A stretch of 64,000 bases of DNA, taken from positions 554,933 through 618,932 of the forward strand of contig CAXAMN010018446.1 of assembly GCA_963970005.1 (NCBI GenBank), read 5' to 3'. The stretch comes from Durusdinium trenchii. Taxonomy: Eukaryota > Sar > Dinophyceae > Suessiales > Symbiodiniaceae. The first letter of the stretch is position 1; each line of letters begins with the position of its first letter. Positions 31,558 through 42,606 of this stretch are shown here, in pieces. Both the position numbers and the translations under genes were made by a program. The notes below the pieces were generated by a model. That model was not told the origin of the DNA, made no database searches, and worked only from the letters and a program-made list of their open reading frames with translations.

Positions 31558-31630
31558 ACTGGAGGGAGCACCGAGGATTGTCGACGTGCCGGTGCCACAG
31601 ATCAAAGAAGAGGCCGGTGCCGTGGCTGGG
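31558..31630 (+). CDS. VPVPQ-type repeat-protein exon fragment
   Basis: Reads EGAPRIVDVPVPQIKEEAG, a canonical I-V-D-V-P-V-P-Q unit. The frame differs from the longest open frame here (31461-31976), which instead translates it as arginine-rich sequence; the VPVPQ reading is preferred because the motif recurs. Borders unknown. Confidence 0.5.
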
Positions 31631-31934
31631 AATGGAGGAAGGGAAGAGAGATCAAACGGTACGACGCCCACGACGCCTTGAGAAGAAACGCAAACGACGA
31701 CGACGCGTAGTTTTGAAGAGTTTTTCACCTCGCTTTGAGTTCATCAAATGTCAAAAGTTTGTGAGGAACCATTGGTCTTCGACACGAAACATGCAGAAAA
31801 ACATGCTTACATGTGACATGTGTGCTCAATACTCACAAAGGCATAGGAGGCCAGTCTTCTTCTCTTCACGGCTTCTTCTCACCGAGCACCGTGGCACATG
31901 GCAGTGTGGTCCGCAGAGGCAAGTGTCAGCAAAA

Positions 31935-32036
31935 AGGGGCCCCACATGGCCCATCCAAAAACCTGGTTTTCCCTAGGAAAAATCCATGCTTTTTATGAAC
32001 ACCTTTGTTTTTCATGGTTTTGAGGGCCCCTGGTAG
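31935..32036 (+). mobile_element. family B hairpin element
   Basis: AAGGGGCCCCACATGGCCCA, AAAACCTGGTTTTCCCTAGG and TTTTGAGGGCCCCTGGTAG. The internal block is slightly shortened (TTTTTATGAACACC). Confidence 0.75.
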
Positions 32037-34346
32037 CTAATATGGTATTCTTCGTTAGGGCTGGATAAGATACCAATGTTCCTAAGTCCCCATAGCTTCG
32101 TATTTTAGGAACCATCAGGAACCACCGAGAAAAAATTGCAGTGGTGACTGGATCGACTGGGCAAGGCTTTACTGATGTTTGAATCTTACATGTTACAGAA
32201 CAAAGATGCCTTTGCAACCCCAGCAACCGTCCAACCGTCCAACCTCACATCAGATGTTGGAACTCCGATTTGATGTGTCGGTGGAATTTTCAGCTTCGTT
32301 GGAGCGGGCGTCCTTCACAACGACGCACCCTGGGCCACCAAGACCCACATGGAACCTGAGTTCACCACATCGGCTTGTAGAGGAACATCGTCCACACCGC
32401 TGCTTCCGGTCCATGCCGGTCGCCCGGTTCCATGTTAAATCTTCCCGGGTGTATCAACTCGGTGTCCAACAACCCACTCGTTCCGCACCACACCACATGT
32501 GGGGCAGTCGGAACAATTCATCAGCCAATCAAACTGTTGGGTACATCAGGCCGATCATCAGGCAAGTATTTGGCATAGTTTGCCCCAGATGCTTTTTTCG
32601 CGTGGCAGTTCCGAATTGATTGATGGCTTTTGTGTGATGTGAATGGCTGACATGAGGGCATCAAAAGGGGTGGTATCCCCCTGTTTGGAAGGTGCCGGCT
32701 TGTTATACACCTACACTATCTTGCACTATATTTCTAGGACCTTCACATCGGCAGACTTCCAACAAAAATCATGGAGGATCCTCGGACCCGACCTCTTCGC
32801 AAGGTTCGACCCCTCCAAAACCAGGGGTATGTACCCTCACAACCCTGGTTTTTGAGGGTCGGTACTAAGAATCCCTGGGCCTTTGATGGCAGGGGTCGGA
32901 CCCTCCATAGCACCCGTCATACCTTCTGAGGAGGTACAACTGGAGCCCAATAGGGATATGACAAAGGGATACATATGGTGTTCTACAACCACTTTCATGG
33001 CCAAGCACGGAGCAAACCGGTCCACCTCACCGAAGTCGCTGAAGTGTAGGTGGTGCACGTGCGAAAGGAGGTGGTCCAAGAGAGGAGAGGCTCCCAGGGT
33101 GCTCCTGGCTCAAAGGCAACAGGTCTGGGGTTTCTCACCAATCGCTTGGTTTTGAGTTTCGAGATTTTTTTGAGAGATTGGACCCGAATCCTGAATCCTT
33201 GTGGAGCGGGGTGGACCGGGGGTGGAGGGGTTTCTCACCACCTTGGAGGGTTTCGATTCGGGAGCACCTCTGGTACGCTTCGCAGCGCCCAACGAAGTAT
33301 GGTCAATTCGGTGGAAGGCCGGCGCTGGAAGATGTATGGGGACCTCAAAACCCATGAGTTTGTCCTCTCCATTCGAGGGGGGTCATGCCCCTTGGGGCCT
33401 TGGGGGTAGTAGTTCACGATCATAGACATGACATCCAATAAGTGTTTGAAGTCGCTGTGTTCTGCTATCAATATTACTAATTATGGTAGATGATATCATG
33501 CGTGTTTTTGCAATAAGTGATTAAAACTCTGATGACATTTGGGGAACCAAGGTCAATGCCTTTGCTTTGGATGTGTTCTCAAGGGCATTCAAGTGGCCAT
33601 TCCATAGGGGAGGCATTGGACGACTGCCTTGACGAGTTCCGGGGTTCTTGTCTCACTACTCCTGCCAGCTCCAGCTTCGTTCACCTTGGAAACGGCCTCA
33701 CAAGGTCTTAGACGCATTTGGGGTGCCGGATGCGGACCTGCAAGTTAACCACAGGAAATCACAGGGGGGGGCTTCAGTTGCCCCAGTGAACCAGAGGCTT
33801 CGACTCGACCCGAAGAGGTCATTTCCAAGGTGTTCACCCACGCTGTTGGCTGCCACAGTGGGTTGCTGTAGACAACATGTGGTTGCCTCCTAGTGGCCTC
33901 CCTGGTTGCATCCGATGGACAGTGTGGGTGAGGAGGATACATGTCGTATCAACAAATCAGACTTCGCCAGCTGCGACCTAGGTCCCAGAACACTTGGAAG
34001 TAACAGGTGTCAGATGTTGCAAAACAAAACAGGGCATGCCTTCTCCATGCACCAGTTCGCTTTCATGTTTTAGTTATAATATCAGTTCACTTTAGCCACT
34101 TCCACTGTGCAGGTGGGTCATAGGAGATGGTTTGTTTTTTTGATTCCATTGCAGCCTGTGGTCAGTCCCATTCCCAGCCCAAATCATCCGAGTTTTGAGG
34201 GTCTTTCATCCAAAGCTGCCCCCTTGTCGGCTTTTTCTCAGTCAGTTCCAGGATCATTCATCAGCCAGTGCACATCCCAGTGGAGGCGGAGTGCCGCCGC
34301 ATGGCGCGAGTCAGGGTGGTTGAGAAGGGTCAATTTGACTACCCAG
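32037..34346. other. no confident gene; F and C fragments
   Basis: 32788-32880 carries family F blocks in a rearranged, locally palindromic form (CCAAAACCAGGGGTATGTAC facing ACCCTGGTTTTTGAGGGTCG). 32895-32945 is a family C fragment. 33049-33087 reads VVHVRKEVVQERR, a weak VPVPQ-type match. 33775-33820 is a family F fragment. Confidence 0.35.
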
Positions 34347-34430
34347 AGCTCCAGTCATGCCTCCTCAGAAGGTATTTGGACCCTCTAAACCCACCCCAAA
34401 CACCTTCTTAGAAGGTACTTGGATCCCTAG
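34347..34430 (+). mobile_element. family C element
   Basis: GAGCTCCAGTCATGCCTCCT, GAAGGTATTTGGACCCTC, TAAACCCACCCC, CACCTTCTTAGAAGGTACTT and GGATCCCTAG. Confidence 0.65.
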
Positions 34431-34878
34431 AGTGAGGGCTCCTCGGTCTTCAACACAACTGTCATAGCACTTCAGCTATTGGGATCATGAGCGAGGGCTT
34501 GGTTCGCCCCAGTGATTGGACTCGGTGGGAGATCATCCCTAGCCTTGGATTCTATTGCCGCTGTTGGCGTCAATGATGATGGGAGGATCGATCGTTCGAT
34601 TACGCTGTCCTCAGAGTACCAATGCTGTACTTCGAACCAGAAGCAACTCAAATGGCGGTTGATGGACCCCGTTTGGCCATGCTTTTTCCATCTAATAACC
34701 ATGCTGGAAGGAGAATGCAAGATTGTATGAATGATATGTGTTGTGTTTGATGCAGTTTATAGATGTGCTGCGCTTTGAGGTGCGAAGCTCTTTGGAACCC
34801 GCCGCCGCCTAACCCCCCAAAAAAGCACCCCTACCAACGGCCGCAGCGATATGCAGCGATTCCCCACGCCGGCGCCAG

Positions 34879-34923
34879 GTGCCGGTGCCTTTGGGCGAAG
34901 AAGAAGTGGTCAAAGTCCCTAAG
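34879..34923 (+). CDS. VPVPQ-type repeat-protein fragment
   Basis: Reads VPVPLGEEEVVKVPK. It sits at the head of a 160-codon open frame whose remainder (after about 34970) is only the GGTGTTTTC minisatellite. Coding is believed for the first 30 residues at most (up to LEVTGLPESQ). Confidence 0.45.
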
Positions 34924-34976
34924 GCTCGGACGGGGTCACTGGAGGTGACCGGCTTGCCGGAGTCTCAGAGTTTTTT

Positions 34977-35220
34977 GGGGGTTGGGTGTTTTCAGTCCCA
35001 GATTGGTGTTTTCCCTTCCCGTGGTGTTTCCTTTTCCCAGATTGTTTTTTTCGGTTCCCGTGGTGTTTCTGGTTCCCAGATCTTGGTGTTTTCAGTTCCT
35101 GGATTGGTGCTTTCCTTGCCCAGCTCCTGTGTTGGTGTTTTTGGTTCCCAGGTTTGGGCGTTTTCAGTCCTGGACAATGTGTTCCCTGCCCGGCTCCTGT
35201 GTTGGTGTGCCCTTTCACGT
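34977..35220 (+). repeat. minisatellite, GGTGTTTTCRGTTCCC unit, left arm of inverted pair
   Basis: About ten degenerate units of GGTGTTTTCAGTTCCC type (variants with TTCCTTTTCCCAG). The block at 36760-37040 is built of the reverse complement, GGGAACCGAAAACACC, so the two face each other across about 1.5 kb. Frames through it are artefacts. Confidence 0.8.
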
Positions 35221-35265
35221 GTTTTTTTTGTCAGCTTTCGTTTGAATTTCTGGCTACCATTGCCC

Positions 35266-35770
35266 ACCGCTGGATTTGAAAGCACGTACTCGTGTCACAC
35301 AATTAAACAGACAAAGAACACCGCAAAACTTTCGCAAAACCATCAAAGCCATTCGCTGTAAAAACACGTCAGTTTGCGTAAACCCACTGCCGCAAAAACA
35401 CAAGGTACCCGGTGACACCATCATAACCGCGCACTGTACAAACACATAGACGAAAGCATACAGAGCTTCATTTTTGGCCATGACGCGCTGGGAGACCCTC
35501 AGCGAAGAAGACGAGGCAGGTGGCACAAAGTTATCTATCATGTAGTGTATCGCTCCTACCATGCCGTTACACCGCTGGATTTGAAAGCACGTACTCGTGT
35601 CACACAATAAAACAGACAAAGAACACCGCACTGTACGAACACATAGACGAAAGCATACAGAGCTTCATTTTTGGCCATGACGCGATGGGAGAACCTCAGC
35701 GAAGAAGACGAGGCAGGTGGTACAAACTTATCTATCATGTACAGTAGTGTATCGCTCCTACCATGCCGTT
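35266..35770 (+). repeat. direct duplication, about 305 and 200 bp
   Basis: Copy 1 (35266-35570) and copy 2 (35571-35770) both start ACCGCTGGATTTGAAAGCAC and continue through GTGTCACACAAT, ACATAGACGAAAGCATACAG and GAAGAAGACGAGGCAGGTGG to TATCGCTCCTACCATGCCGT. Copy 1 has an extra 105 bp (about 35336-35430) bordered by ACCGC on both sides. A third partial start is not present after 35770. Confidence 0.85.
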
Positions 35771-36049
35771 ACAATTTGGCATGTAACCTTGTACCAGGCC
35801 AACTGGTGCTGGACCGCCAAAGACATTAATTTGCGCCAGCACTGTGCCCTTGGGGCCCTTACAGTGAAAACACCAGCCTGTAGCTTAATTGCAGCTGCTT
35901 CTGCTTACTTAGCTTTGCGCTGCTAAATCTGAGCCTAGGTTGGATTCCTCTGCTTCGCTGTCGTTTGGCCCCCAGCTGCAGCAGTACTGTTTGGTTCTGC
36001 AGCACGTAGTTTCGCTCTTGTCCGTGCTTACTGCTGTGCTGGCTGTTGC

Positions 36050-36665
36050 TGTTCCCGCTGTTCTTGCGGCCGCTGTTCCTGTCGCTGTCGCGGTTGTTTC
36101 TGTTGTTGTTGTTGTTGCTGTTGCTTCTGTTGCTGTTGCTGTTGCTGGATGCGGCTGCTGCTGTTGCTGCTGCTGGTGGTGCTGCTGCTGCTGCGGTGGT
36201 TCTTCTTTGTCGCCTGTCCTTCTGTGTCGCCTGTCCTGCGTTGCTCATTCTGCCTTGTCAGGATGAGCCGGTGCGCGAAGAGGCTCGTCATGTCCGTGTG
36301 TGGCAGGACTTAGCTGTTGTGACGCTGGGGTTCAAAAAGATTTGCCCACTTCCTGCTTTGGCAACCATGCTGAAGCGCTGCTTCTTTTCCATTTGCTTGG
36401 ACACCAGTTTCATTCAGCCACACTAACGCAACGTTGCCGCCAAGTTCCTGTCGCTGTCGCGGTTGTTTCTGTTGTTGTTGTTGTCGTTGTTGTTGGTGGT
36501 GGTGTTGTTGTTGTTGTCGTCGGTTTTCGCATGTTGTTTGTTGATCGTTGTTGGTCGTCGTTGTTGGTCGTCGTCGTCGTCGTCGTCGTTGTTGTGGTTG
36601 TTGTTGTTGTGGTGGTCGTTGTTGCTGTTGTTCGTGGTGGTGGTGGTGGTAGCGGTTGTGGCTTT
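36050..36665. repeat. GTT/GCT/GTC trinucleotide-rich region
   Basis: Two (TTGTTGTTG)-type tracts, 36095-36200 and 36460-36655, share CCTGTCGCTGTCGCGGTTGT (about 36077 and 36446), so this is a duplicated compound microsatellite. The longest open frame of the window (36300-37175, 291 codons) is almost all this repeat plus the next minisatellite, and is not called a gene. Confidence 0.8.
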
Positions 36666-36759
36666 TGGTGGTTCGTGTTTGTTCGTGTCTTTACAAGAAT
36701 TCTTTCGCGTTGTCCCGCGACAACACAAGACTCCCACCATTTCACACGGGATCACAGCA

Positions 36760-37040
36760 CACCCGACACGGGAACCGAAAACACCGGACGCGGGAACCGA
36801 AAACATCCGCGCATTTTTTCCCTCTTCAACGCAAGGCGGGAACCGAAAACACCATCACAGGAACTGAAAACACCCGCGGGCACTAAAAAAACCGAGCCGG
36901 CCACCGAAAACACCGCCGCGCGGGAACCAAAAACCCACTTGGGAACCAAAAACACCGCGGGAACCGAAAACACCAACGCGGGAAGAAAAAACACCGCGGG
37001 AACCGGAAACACCAATCCGGGAACCAAAATCCCGGAGCCC
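36760..37040 (-). repeat. minisatellite, GGGAACCGAAAACACC unit, right arm of inverted pair
   Basis: About a dozen units of GGGAACCGAAAACACC with short GC-rich spacers. It is the reverse complement of the array at 34977-35220. Confidence 0.85.
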
Positions 37041-37199
37041 GAACGTTTTGGGTTGAATTCCTCAAACAGTGTGGTGACAGGGGTTCTTACTTTAAGGGGT
37101 AAGGACGGGTGTTTGATCGAGGTGCCATTTGTGTGCAGCTATGTACAGCTAATTCGCTGCTTAGACATTCATTAACCTCGAGATCTTTGAAGTGCATTT

Positions 37200-37385
37200 C
37201 GACTGCGCTCTCGTGGTAGTGGTGCCATGCACATTCTCGTGCTTGGTGATCACTTTTCGTGTGAGGCGGAAAGGAAACCGCATGTTATTTGGCGGTCCAA
37301 AGGCGACTTTTTGTGACAGGTGCTGCAGGAGGTCAGAGCGGCTTTATGTCGATGTGCAGATTTTGTGGCCGGTGCGTCACTTTGG
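37200..37385 (-). repeat. family H repeat, inverse orientation
   Basis: Shares TTGGTGATCACTTTTCGTGT and GTCGATGTGCAGA with the complement of 28450-28570 over about 130 bases. Confidence 0.6.
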
Positions 37386-38551
37386 AGATGCCACCTCCTC
37401 ACCAAGTGAGTGAAGTAGATGTCCTGAAGCAAACTGTGAACCCCCCAAGCAGCCCCAATAGTCAATTGCAACGTCCCAGCGTTTTCAACAATCGGAGGAA
37501 GTCTCATCTTGATATTGTCTTTGGAAATGCTCTTGCTACAAGTCGCCTTGGCAGGCGCAGCGCTTTGTAGACCTCGGTGATTTTAATACTATTTATCATT
37601 GCGCTCCACCCAGAAAGCACATGATGATCTCTATCTAACGGAACGAGCTGTGGGGCCTATTCCTACCTGTGGATGGTGTGAATCCTTCCAGACGAAAGGC
37701 AAACATGAAAAGGCGCTTCATATTGAACTACTTTCTCAACTGAGATCTCACTGCTTCAGAGGTTCAGCATTACCGTTTTCCTCTGCTGCTGCCCAACCTT
37801 CTCTGTCACACTGCGAAGGATGTGCAAGCAGGTAGCATTTGCTCTGACTCAAGCCTCCAGTATTTGCTCTGACTCAAGCCTCGAGTCAGCGCAATTTGGT
37901 GCACCTATACCAAGAAATCTGAACCTGAACTTCAAGGTTCACAAAGTGCCATGCCTCACACTTCAAGGACAACAAACTGTTGGTTCGTGCTGTGCCTCAC
38001 GCTTCACTGAAGGACCACAAAAACTGTTTCGCCTGCGCCGAAATTTGCACCTCTATAGTCCACAAAGCGCTGCAGCTGGTACGAAAACTGCACTTCAAGG
38101 TTTACAGTGTCCTGCTCCTGCCACGGAATCTGCACTTCATCAAGACAGCCGTGCATTCCTTCATGATGCATACAGTAGCCTTGGAAACGGGCTGGATCTG
38201 GACCCAGTGCTTTGCTTCCAGTCCTTTCTGCATGTTGAACGCTGCCAATCAAATGATTTGCTCTGAGGTTGCTCGGAATCTCGACTGGTCATGTTTGCAG
38301 GTGCAGCTGCAGGTGTGTCATCTTTCTTTGCTGCCGGTAAAGGTGTTGACGATGTGTGCACTCCGGATGCCCCCCTTTGAGCAGCATCTTCATACAAATC
38401 ATTTCACATTGAGTCCCAAGGCTTTGACTCTGAAGGGCAGCGGCAAGCTGCTGCTCCGGCTGCTTGCAATCCTTTTCATCAGGAGCGTGTGTGGTCTCCA
38501 GGCTTCCACGCAACGCTACATCTCTAGACAGCTCTAGGCCTGCACCTGGTT
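37386..38551. other. family H repeat and no confident gene
   Basis: 37900-38150 carries family H units on the + strand (AAGGTTCACAAAGTGCCATG, CACGGAATCTGCACTTC). The remainder has overlapping open frames caused by it. Nothing recognised. Confidence 0.4.
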
Positions 38552-38757
38552 TGTGAACCTCCATCACCACCACCATCATCACCACCAAAACCATCACCAC
38601 AACAACCTCCACCAACCACCAACCACCAACCACCAACCACCAACCACCACCCACCACCCACCACCCACCACCCACCACCCACCCCCCCCCACCCACCACC
38701 CACCACCTCCATCTCCATCTCCATCTCCATCTCCATCTCCACCACCACACCAGCATC
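38552..38757. repeat. CCACCA-type simple repeat
   Basis: (CACCAT), (ACCACCAACC) and (CCATCT) tracts. Poly-H/P frames on one strand and poly-W/G frames on the other are artefacts. Confidence 0.9.
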
Positions 38758-38950
38758 ACCCCCACCACCCTCACCACGTTTTTTCAAAACTTGGGAGGAA
38801 GGTGAGTCCTGTTGAACTCTGGAACAACTTTGCTCAGACCCTTGGCGTGTCACGAAGGGTGGGTCCTCTTGAACCCTCGAGCAGCTCAAATCCTTGGTTT
38901 GTCGCCCCCTTTCGGAGTGCAGTTGTGGTCCTTCTGAACTCTTAAGCTAA

Positions 38951-39522
38951 GAGCGAGCAGAAGGACAAACGAGAGAAGAAGGAGAAGTCCCACGAGCGCG
39001 GCCGCAGCAGCTCACGACACCGTGGCGGCGACCACAAAGCGAAGCCGACACGAAGGAATTGAAGGAAGCCACAGTGACAGAGGCTGTGGAAGTGGAAGGT
39101 GAGTCCGTGGAGACAGAGTTCGCGGAATCGGAGGAGGATCGAAGCACGATGTTGCTGAAGAAAGGTACCGGACCTTAGCCGAGGCACTCCCAGAGTACGA
39201 AGAAGTAGACTTCGATGACTTTCCTCTTGAAGGACCCAGAACCGTGTTTAGGGATGTCCGTGAACTTCGTCGTCAGAGTTAGGGCATGGATTTCGTCCAA
39301 CCACAGCCGGAGGCCCCCGCTGGGAAACCCGCAGCGGCCAAACCGCCAACGGAGGGCGGGCAGCGCCCCTCTGAGTTTGCCAGAGGGACCACCACCCACA
39401 GCCGCGAGCACCGCGCAGGGAGACGACAAAAAGATGGCAGAGAAGCACGGAACACGCTTCTGCGAGCTCTCCCACCGCAGGATCGGCGGCGGGGAACAGA
39501 AGATGGGTGTGCGACGTGTTGA
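38951..39522 (+). pseudogene. decayed acidic coding block, possibly retroelement polyprotein
   Basis: Frame 2 is open from 38951 to TAG 39176-39178 and acidic (VTEAVEVEGESVETEFAESE). From about 39166 a protein-like reading continues in frame 1 (RTLAEALPEYEEVDFDDFPL, then EGPRTVFRDVRELRRQS), meets one in-frame TAG at 39280-39282, and goes on in the same frame (MDFVQPQPEAPAGKPAAAKP) to 39522. One frameshift plus one nonsense codon fit a decayed gene. The LPEYEEVDFDDFPLEGPR segment resembles, from memory, a stretch seen in repetitive dinoflagellate polyprotein genes near reverse transcriptase domains. No RT motif is present here, so this is a suggestion only. Confidence 0.45.
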
Positions 39523-39619
39523 TGCTGTGACTGATGGAAGGCGGCTTAGACAGAAACCTACGACTCCACTGTACCCTGGCTATCCCACAAGGTGCTTACC
39601 TGTCTAAGTGTGTGCTTGA

Positions 39620-39875
39620 TTCTGAGACCATCACCACCACCACTGCCATCAACAACCCCATCACCGCCACCACCATGACCACCGTCACCACCGTCACCAC
39701 CGCCACCTCCAACATCATCACCACCAGCATCACCACCAGCGCCACCACTCCACCATCACCACCACCATCACCTTCATCACCACCACCACCTATCCCCACC
39801 ACCATCCCCACCGCCGCCACCCCCGTCACCACGGTGATCACCCTCAATACCATCATTATCACCACTTTTATGTCT
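39620..39875. repeat. CACCAT-type simple repeat
   Basis: (CACCATCACCACC)n with interruptions. Poly-T/P/S frames are artefacts. Confidence 0.9.
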
Positions 39876-39891
39876 CTTTGAATCCCAATGC

Positions 39892-39950
39892 GTCTAGACC
39901 TCTAGACCTTCTGTTTCTGCACCTCTAGACCTTAGACTTTGGGGTCTCTT
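39892..39950 (-). repeat. TCTAGACCT block, inverse copy
   Basis: GTCTAGACCTCTAGACC and ACCTTAGACTTTGGGGTCTC are the reverse complement of the block at 8390-8456 (GAGACCCCAAAC, AAGGTCTAGAG). A further + copy is at 16476-16512. Confidence 0.6.
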
Positions 39951-40156
39951 GCCAGGAATATGTTTTTGTCGACCAGTTGGTTGGACTCGTCTCGTCTGGT
40001 GTATTTCGAAGTGACTGGCAGGATGCCTAGGGATCCACACAAGCTTGGAGAAGGTGATTGGAGACACTGGTCCACGTAACCACGTACCTTCTGAGAAGGT
40101 GCGATTGGAGATGGTAGGATGGTACCTTGACCACCTACGGACTCGAAAAAAGATCG

Positions 40157-40271
40157 TAAGGATTAGGACATATTAGGACCCTCAAAAACAAGGGTTCGGG
40201 GCCCAAACCCCTGTTCGAGCAGGTTCGACCCGACCTACGAAGAGGGAGAAGGTCCGAACTCGGATCCTTCG
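40157..40271 (+). mobile_element. family F element
   Basis: AAGGATTAGGACATATTAGG, ACCCTCAAAAACAAGGGTTC, GGGGCCCAAACCCCTGTTCG, GGTTCGACCC and GTCCGAACTCGGATCCTT. The CTAAGGAT/ATCCTT ends are inverted. Confidence 0.65.
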
Positions 40272-40627
40272 GGATTGGAGTTTTTCTGGACTGTTTCAAG
40301 GGCAACGTGTTGGCCCTTGATGAAGTTCCAGTGGCTTTGACTTGAGAAGGGTATGGGTTGGGTTTGTCCTTTTGCCCACAACTGTCAGTAAACAATTACT
40401 TTTTTAGAGAAAGGCCTTCACTAACAATCATACTGAAACCTGGTAATAGGATAAGTTTTTGCAGCTCCAACAAACATATATATTATAATATATTCACCTC
40501 CTTCACCTCCTTCGCAGTCTCAACCTGCTCAGATTGTCCAGAAGACTCGAAAGAAGCAGGTGGAAGTGGAGCAGGCGCGCGGCCGCGCATGGCCCTGCCA
40601 CGGTCGTCAATGGCTGGCGGTTTTTGT

Positions 40628-40742
40628 CGCGTAGCGTCCTTGCTCCGTTCGTAGCGATGCCCTTTGCTCCTAGTAGCGAACATTGCTCCTAGTAGTATGG
40701 CCAGGAGCTACGCTACTAGTAGCGTCCTTGCTCCTAGTTCCC
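40628..40742 (+). repeat. family G repeat
   Basis: GTAGCGTCCTTGCTCCGTTC, GTAGCGATGCCCTTTGCTCC, TAGTAGCGAACATTGCTCC, AGTAGTATGGCCAGGAGCTA and CTAGTAGCGTCCTTGCTCCT. Confidence 0.75.
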
Positions 40743-41454
40743 CGCAAAGACTAGGGAAAAATCCTGCTTTTGCGGGAAAAAGGGGATGTTTAATTTCCCG
40801 AACTGGGTCAATCCCTGGCATGGGGCAATAGATGTTTTGTTTTTGGTATTTTCCCGGTTCCGTCAATGAAGGTTCCAATCCCTTGACCAAACTAGTCACT
40901 TGAAGCAGCATTTGGCACTTGAAGCAGCTGTGTGCAACGTAGTTGTCCTCTCAGTCTTGAACTGCTAAGCTGTGCAACTGCTAAGCCTCCTTACATCATG
41001 GACATGATTTGCCTGATTCTTCTAAAGTGACCGGGTCACCGAGGTGGTCGACCTGTAGAAGGGGCATGGGAGGACTTCCATAAGGTCACCAACTGAAGAA
41101 GCTGGTAGTTGAAGGTGGATCAGTGTAGTTTCTCCAAGGTTTCTTCAGATTGTTCATCCAAGGTCTTTGAGATTACCCAGTTTCTCGTGATTTGAGATCA
41201 CGGGGGCACGGTGTTTTCTGCTGGTGGTCCTTGCCATGCCTCAAGACCATGATCCATTTGTCCAACCTCAAGACCGGAAGGGTACCCACTCGTCTCATGG
41301 ACACTCTAAAGCATCTCACATTCATTCATGTTGGCAGGCAGAGTTTCTCTCCAACCTATGCATGTTTTGCACCTTCGGCTTCAGCTGCATGTGCGTATGA
41401 GTCGTTGCATATGTCTGCTCGGAATGAGCGGTGGGCCCGCACACGAACCGTGCC
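40743..41454. other. no confident gene
   Basis: A local inverted repeat near 40748-40790 (ACTAGGGAAAAATCCTGC, TTTGCGGGAAAAAGG). The region before the next fragment has the open frame 41192-41470, whose codons look only weakly coding (VPTRLMDTLKHLTFIHVG). Confidence 0.35.
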
Positions 41455-41520
41455 ACCGTGGAGGTGGTAGATGTCCCTGTGCACCAAGTGCAAGAGGAGT
41501 TGTTGGTCACTCCGGTCCTC
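41455..41520 (+). CDS. VPVPQ-type repeat-protein fragment
   Basis: Reads TVEVVDVPVHQVQEELLVTP then VL. This is a clear V-E-V-V-D-V-P-V-x-Q-V-Q-E-E unit, in a frame other than the longest one present. No certain exon borders. Confidence 0.5.
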
Positions 41521-42368
41521 ATTCAGAAGGCTGTCGTGGTGGGGCGGTTTAGTGGCGGCTCGGCTGGTGGGTGATTTCTGTGGGATTTTCATCGAACTGT
41601 GTGACCCATATGGGTTGATTTTCTGTATAGATCCGGACATGTTAATCAAGCTCTAGCCCCCTTGTTTGCGATCTCAGTTGTGCACACTCGGAGAGGCCCA
41701 TATCGAAAGTGTTGATTATATATGATATTGAATTTATATGCGTGTGTATATAATATAATACATGACATACAGTCAGTCGTACAGTCATATACACACTTGA
41801 AACTTAGTGCATTTGATTCCTTCCAGTGCGTGATGTGGAAGAGTTTGGAAGAGAGAGATGTTTTCCTGATGCAGGCTGTTTGTTTTTCAACGTGTGTTTT
41901 AAAGGAGTGACTTTGATCGAGGGTCCTCTCGATAGGTTTGTTCAAAGAAAACATGGGGTGCCATGTTTCCTACCCCATCCAGGGACTGGATGCAGCCAGG
42001 GATTGACAAGATGCAACATGTTGTGAACTATAACACACATGGCTCTTATTCAGCATGATTGAACATTGAACATACCTCCATCCATGGTGTGTTTCCTGGC
42101 CATACGGTTCATTGTGTAAATGAAAGAACTTCTATAGATAGGTTTCACGTAGTGATTTCTTTTGACATCTGGCACCGTTCGGCGTTTGGTCATGTTTGTC
42201 CACCCGGGCGGTGGCATTTTGGGGCACCTGGCACACGGAACTTGAGCGAGCTGGACGTCCAAGCGACCTGACAACGACCCGAGGGCACAAAAGGGGCATG
42301 AAAGCGTTAGACCGAATCGCTCGGTCCCACACAGCTGACCATGCGCTGACCAGGAGCGCCTGGTCCAC
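41521..42368. other. no gene seen
   Basis: No repeat family or coding pattern recognised apart from AT-rich stretches at 41715-41770. Confidence 0.4.
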
Positions 42369-42428
42369 CGCCCGGTGCAACAGATCATCGAAATCCCCGC
42401 GCCGCAGCTGGTGGAAGAGGTGGGGACC
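42369..42428 (+). CDS. VPVPQ-type repeat-protein exon fragment
   Basis: Reads RPVQQIIEIPAPQLVEEVGT, closely parallel to the 29185 and 23571 fragments (R-P-V-x-Q-I-x-E-I, then P-x-P-Q-x-V-E-E-V). A family A element lies 65 bases downstream. Borders unknown. Confidence 0.5.
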
Positions 42429-42493
42429 ACCACTCGGTGGAGACGAGCTAACGCGGAGAGGCGGCGGAGAGAGGGGGTTGGAATCCACCCAAT

Positions 42494-42606
42494 CCCAGAC
42501 ACGAGGCGCCGCCATCTGGGTCCGGCATATTAATTCATACATTGGGGTGGTGTCAATGTAGGGATCAATGGGGTGGTATATAATACTAGTCCATGGGGTG
42601 TTTGGG
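42494..42606 (+). mobile_element. family A element, 3-bp duplication
   Basis: Starts CCCAGACACGAGGCGCCGCC and ends AGTCCATGGGGTGTTTGGG. Flanked by AAT at 42491-42493 and AAT at 42607-42609. The core is rearranged, with two CAATGTAGGGATCAATGGGG-type blocks. Confidence 0.8.

Noticed and set aside
36300-37175. 291-codon open frame, the longest in the window
   Set aside because: It consists of a valine-rich translation of the GTT/GTC microsatellite followed by the GGGAACCGAAAACACC minisatellite. No domain; open only because of the repeats.
38289-38889. Poly-W/G and poly-V/G frames on the - strand
   Set aside because: Shadows of the CCACCA microsatellite.
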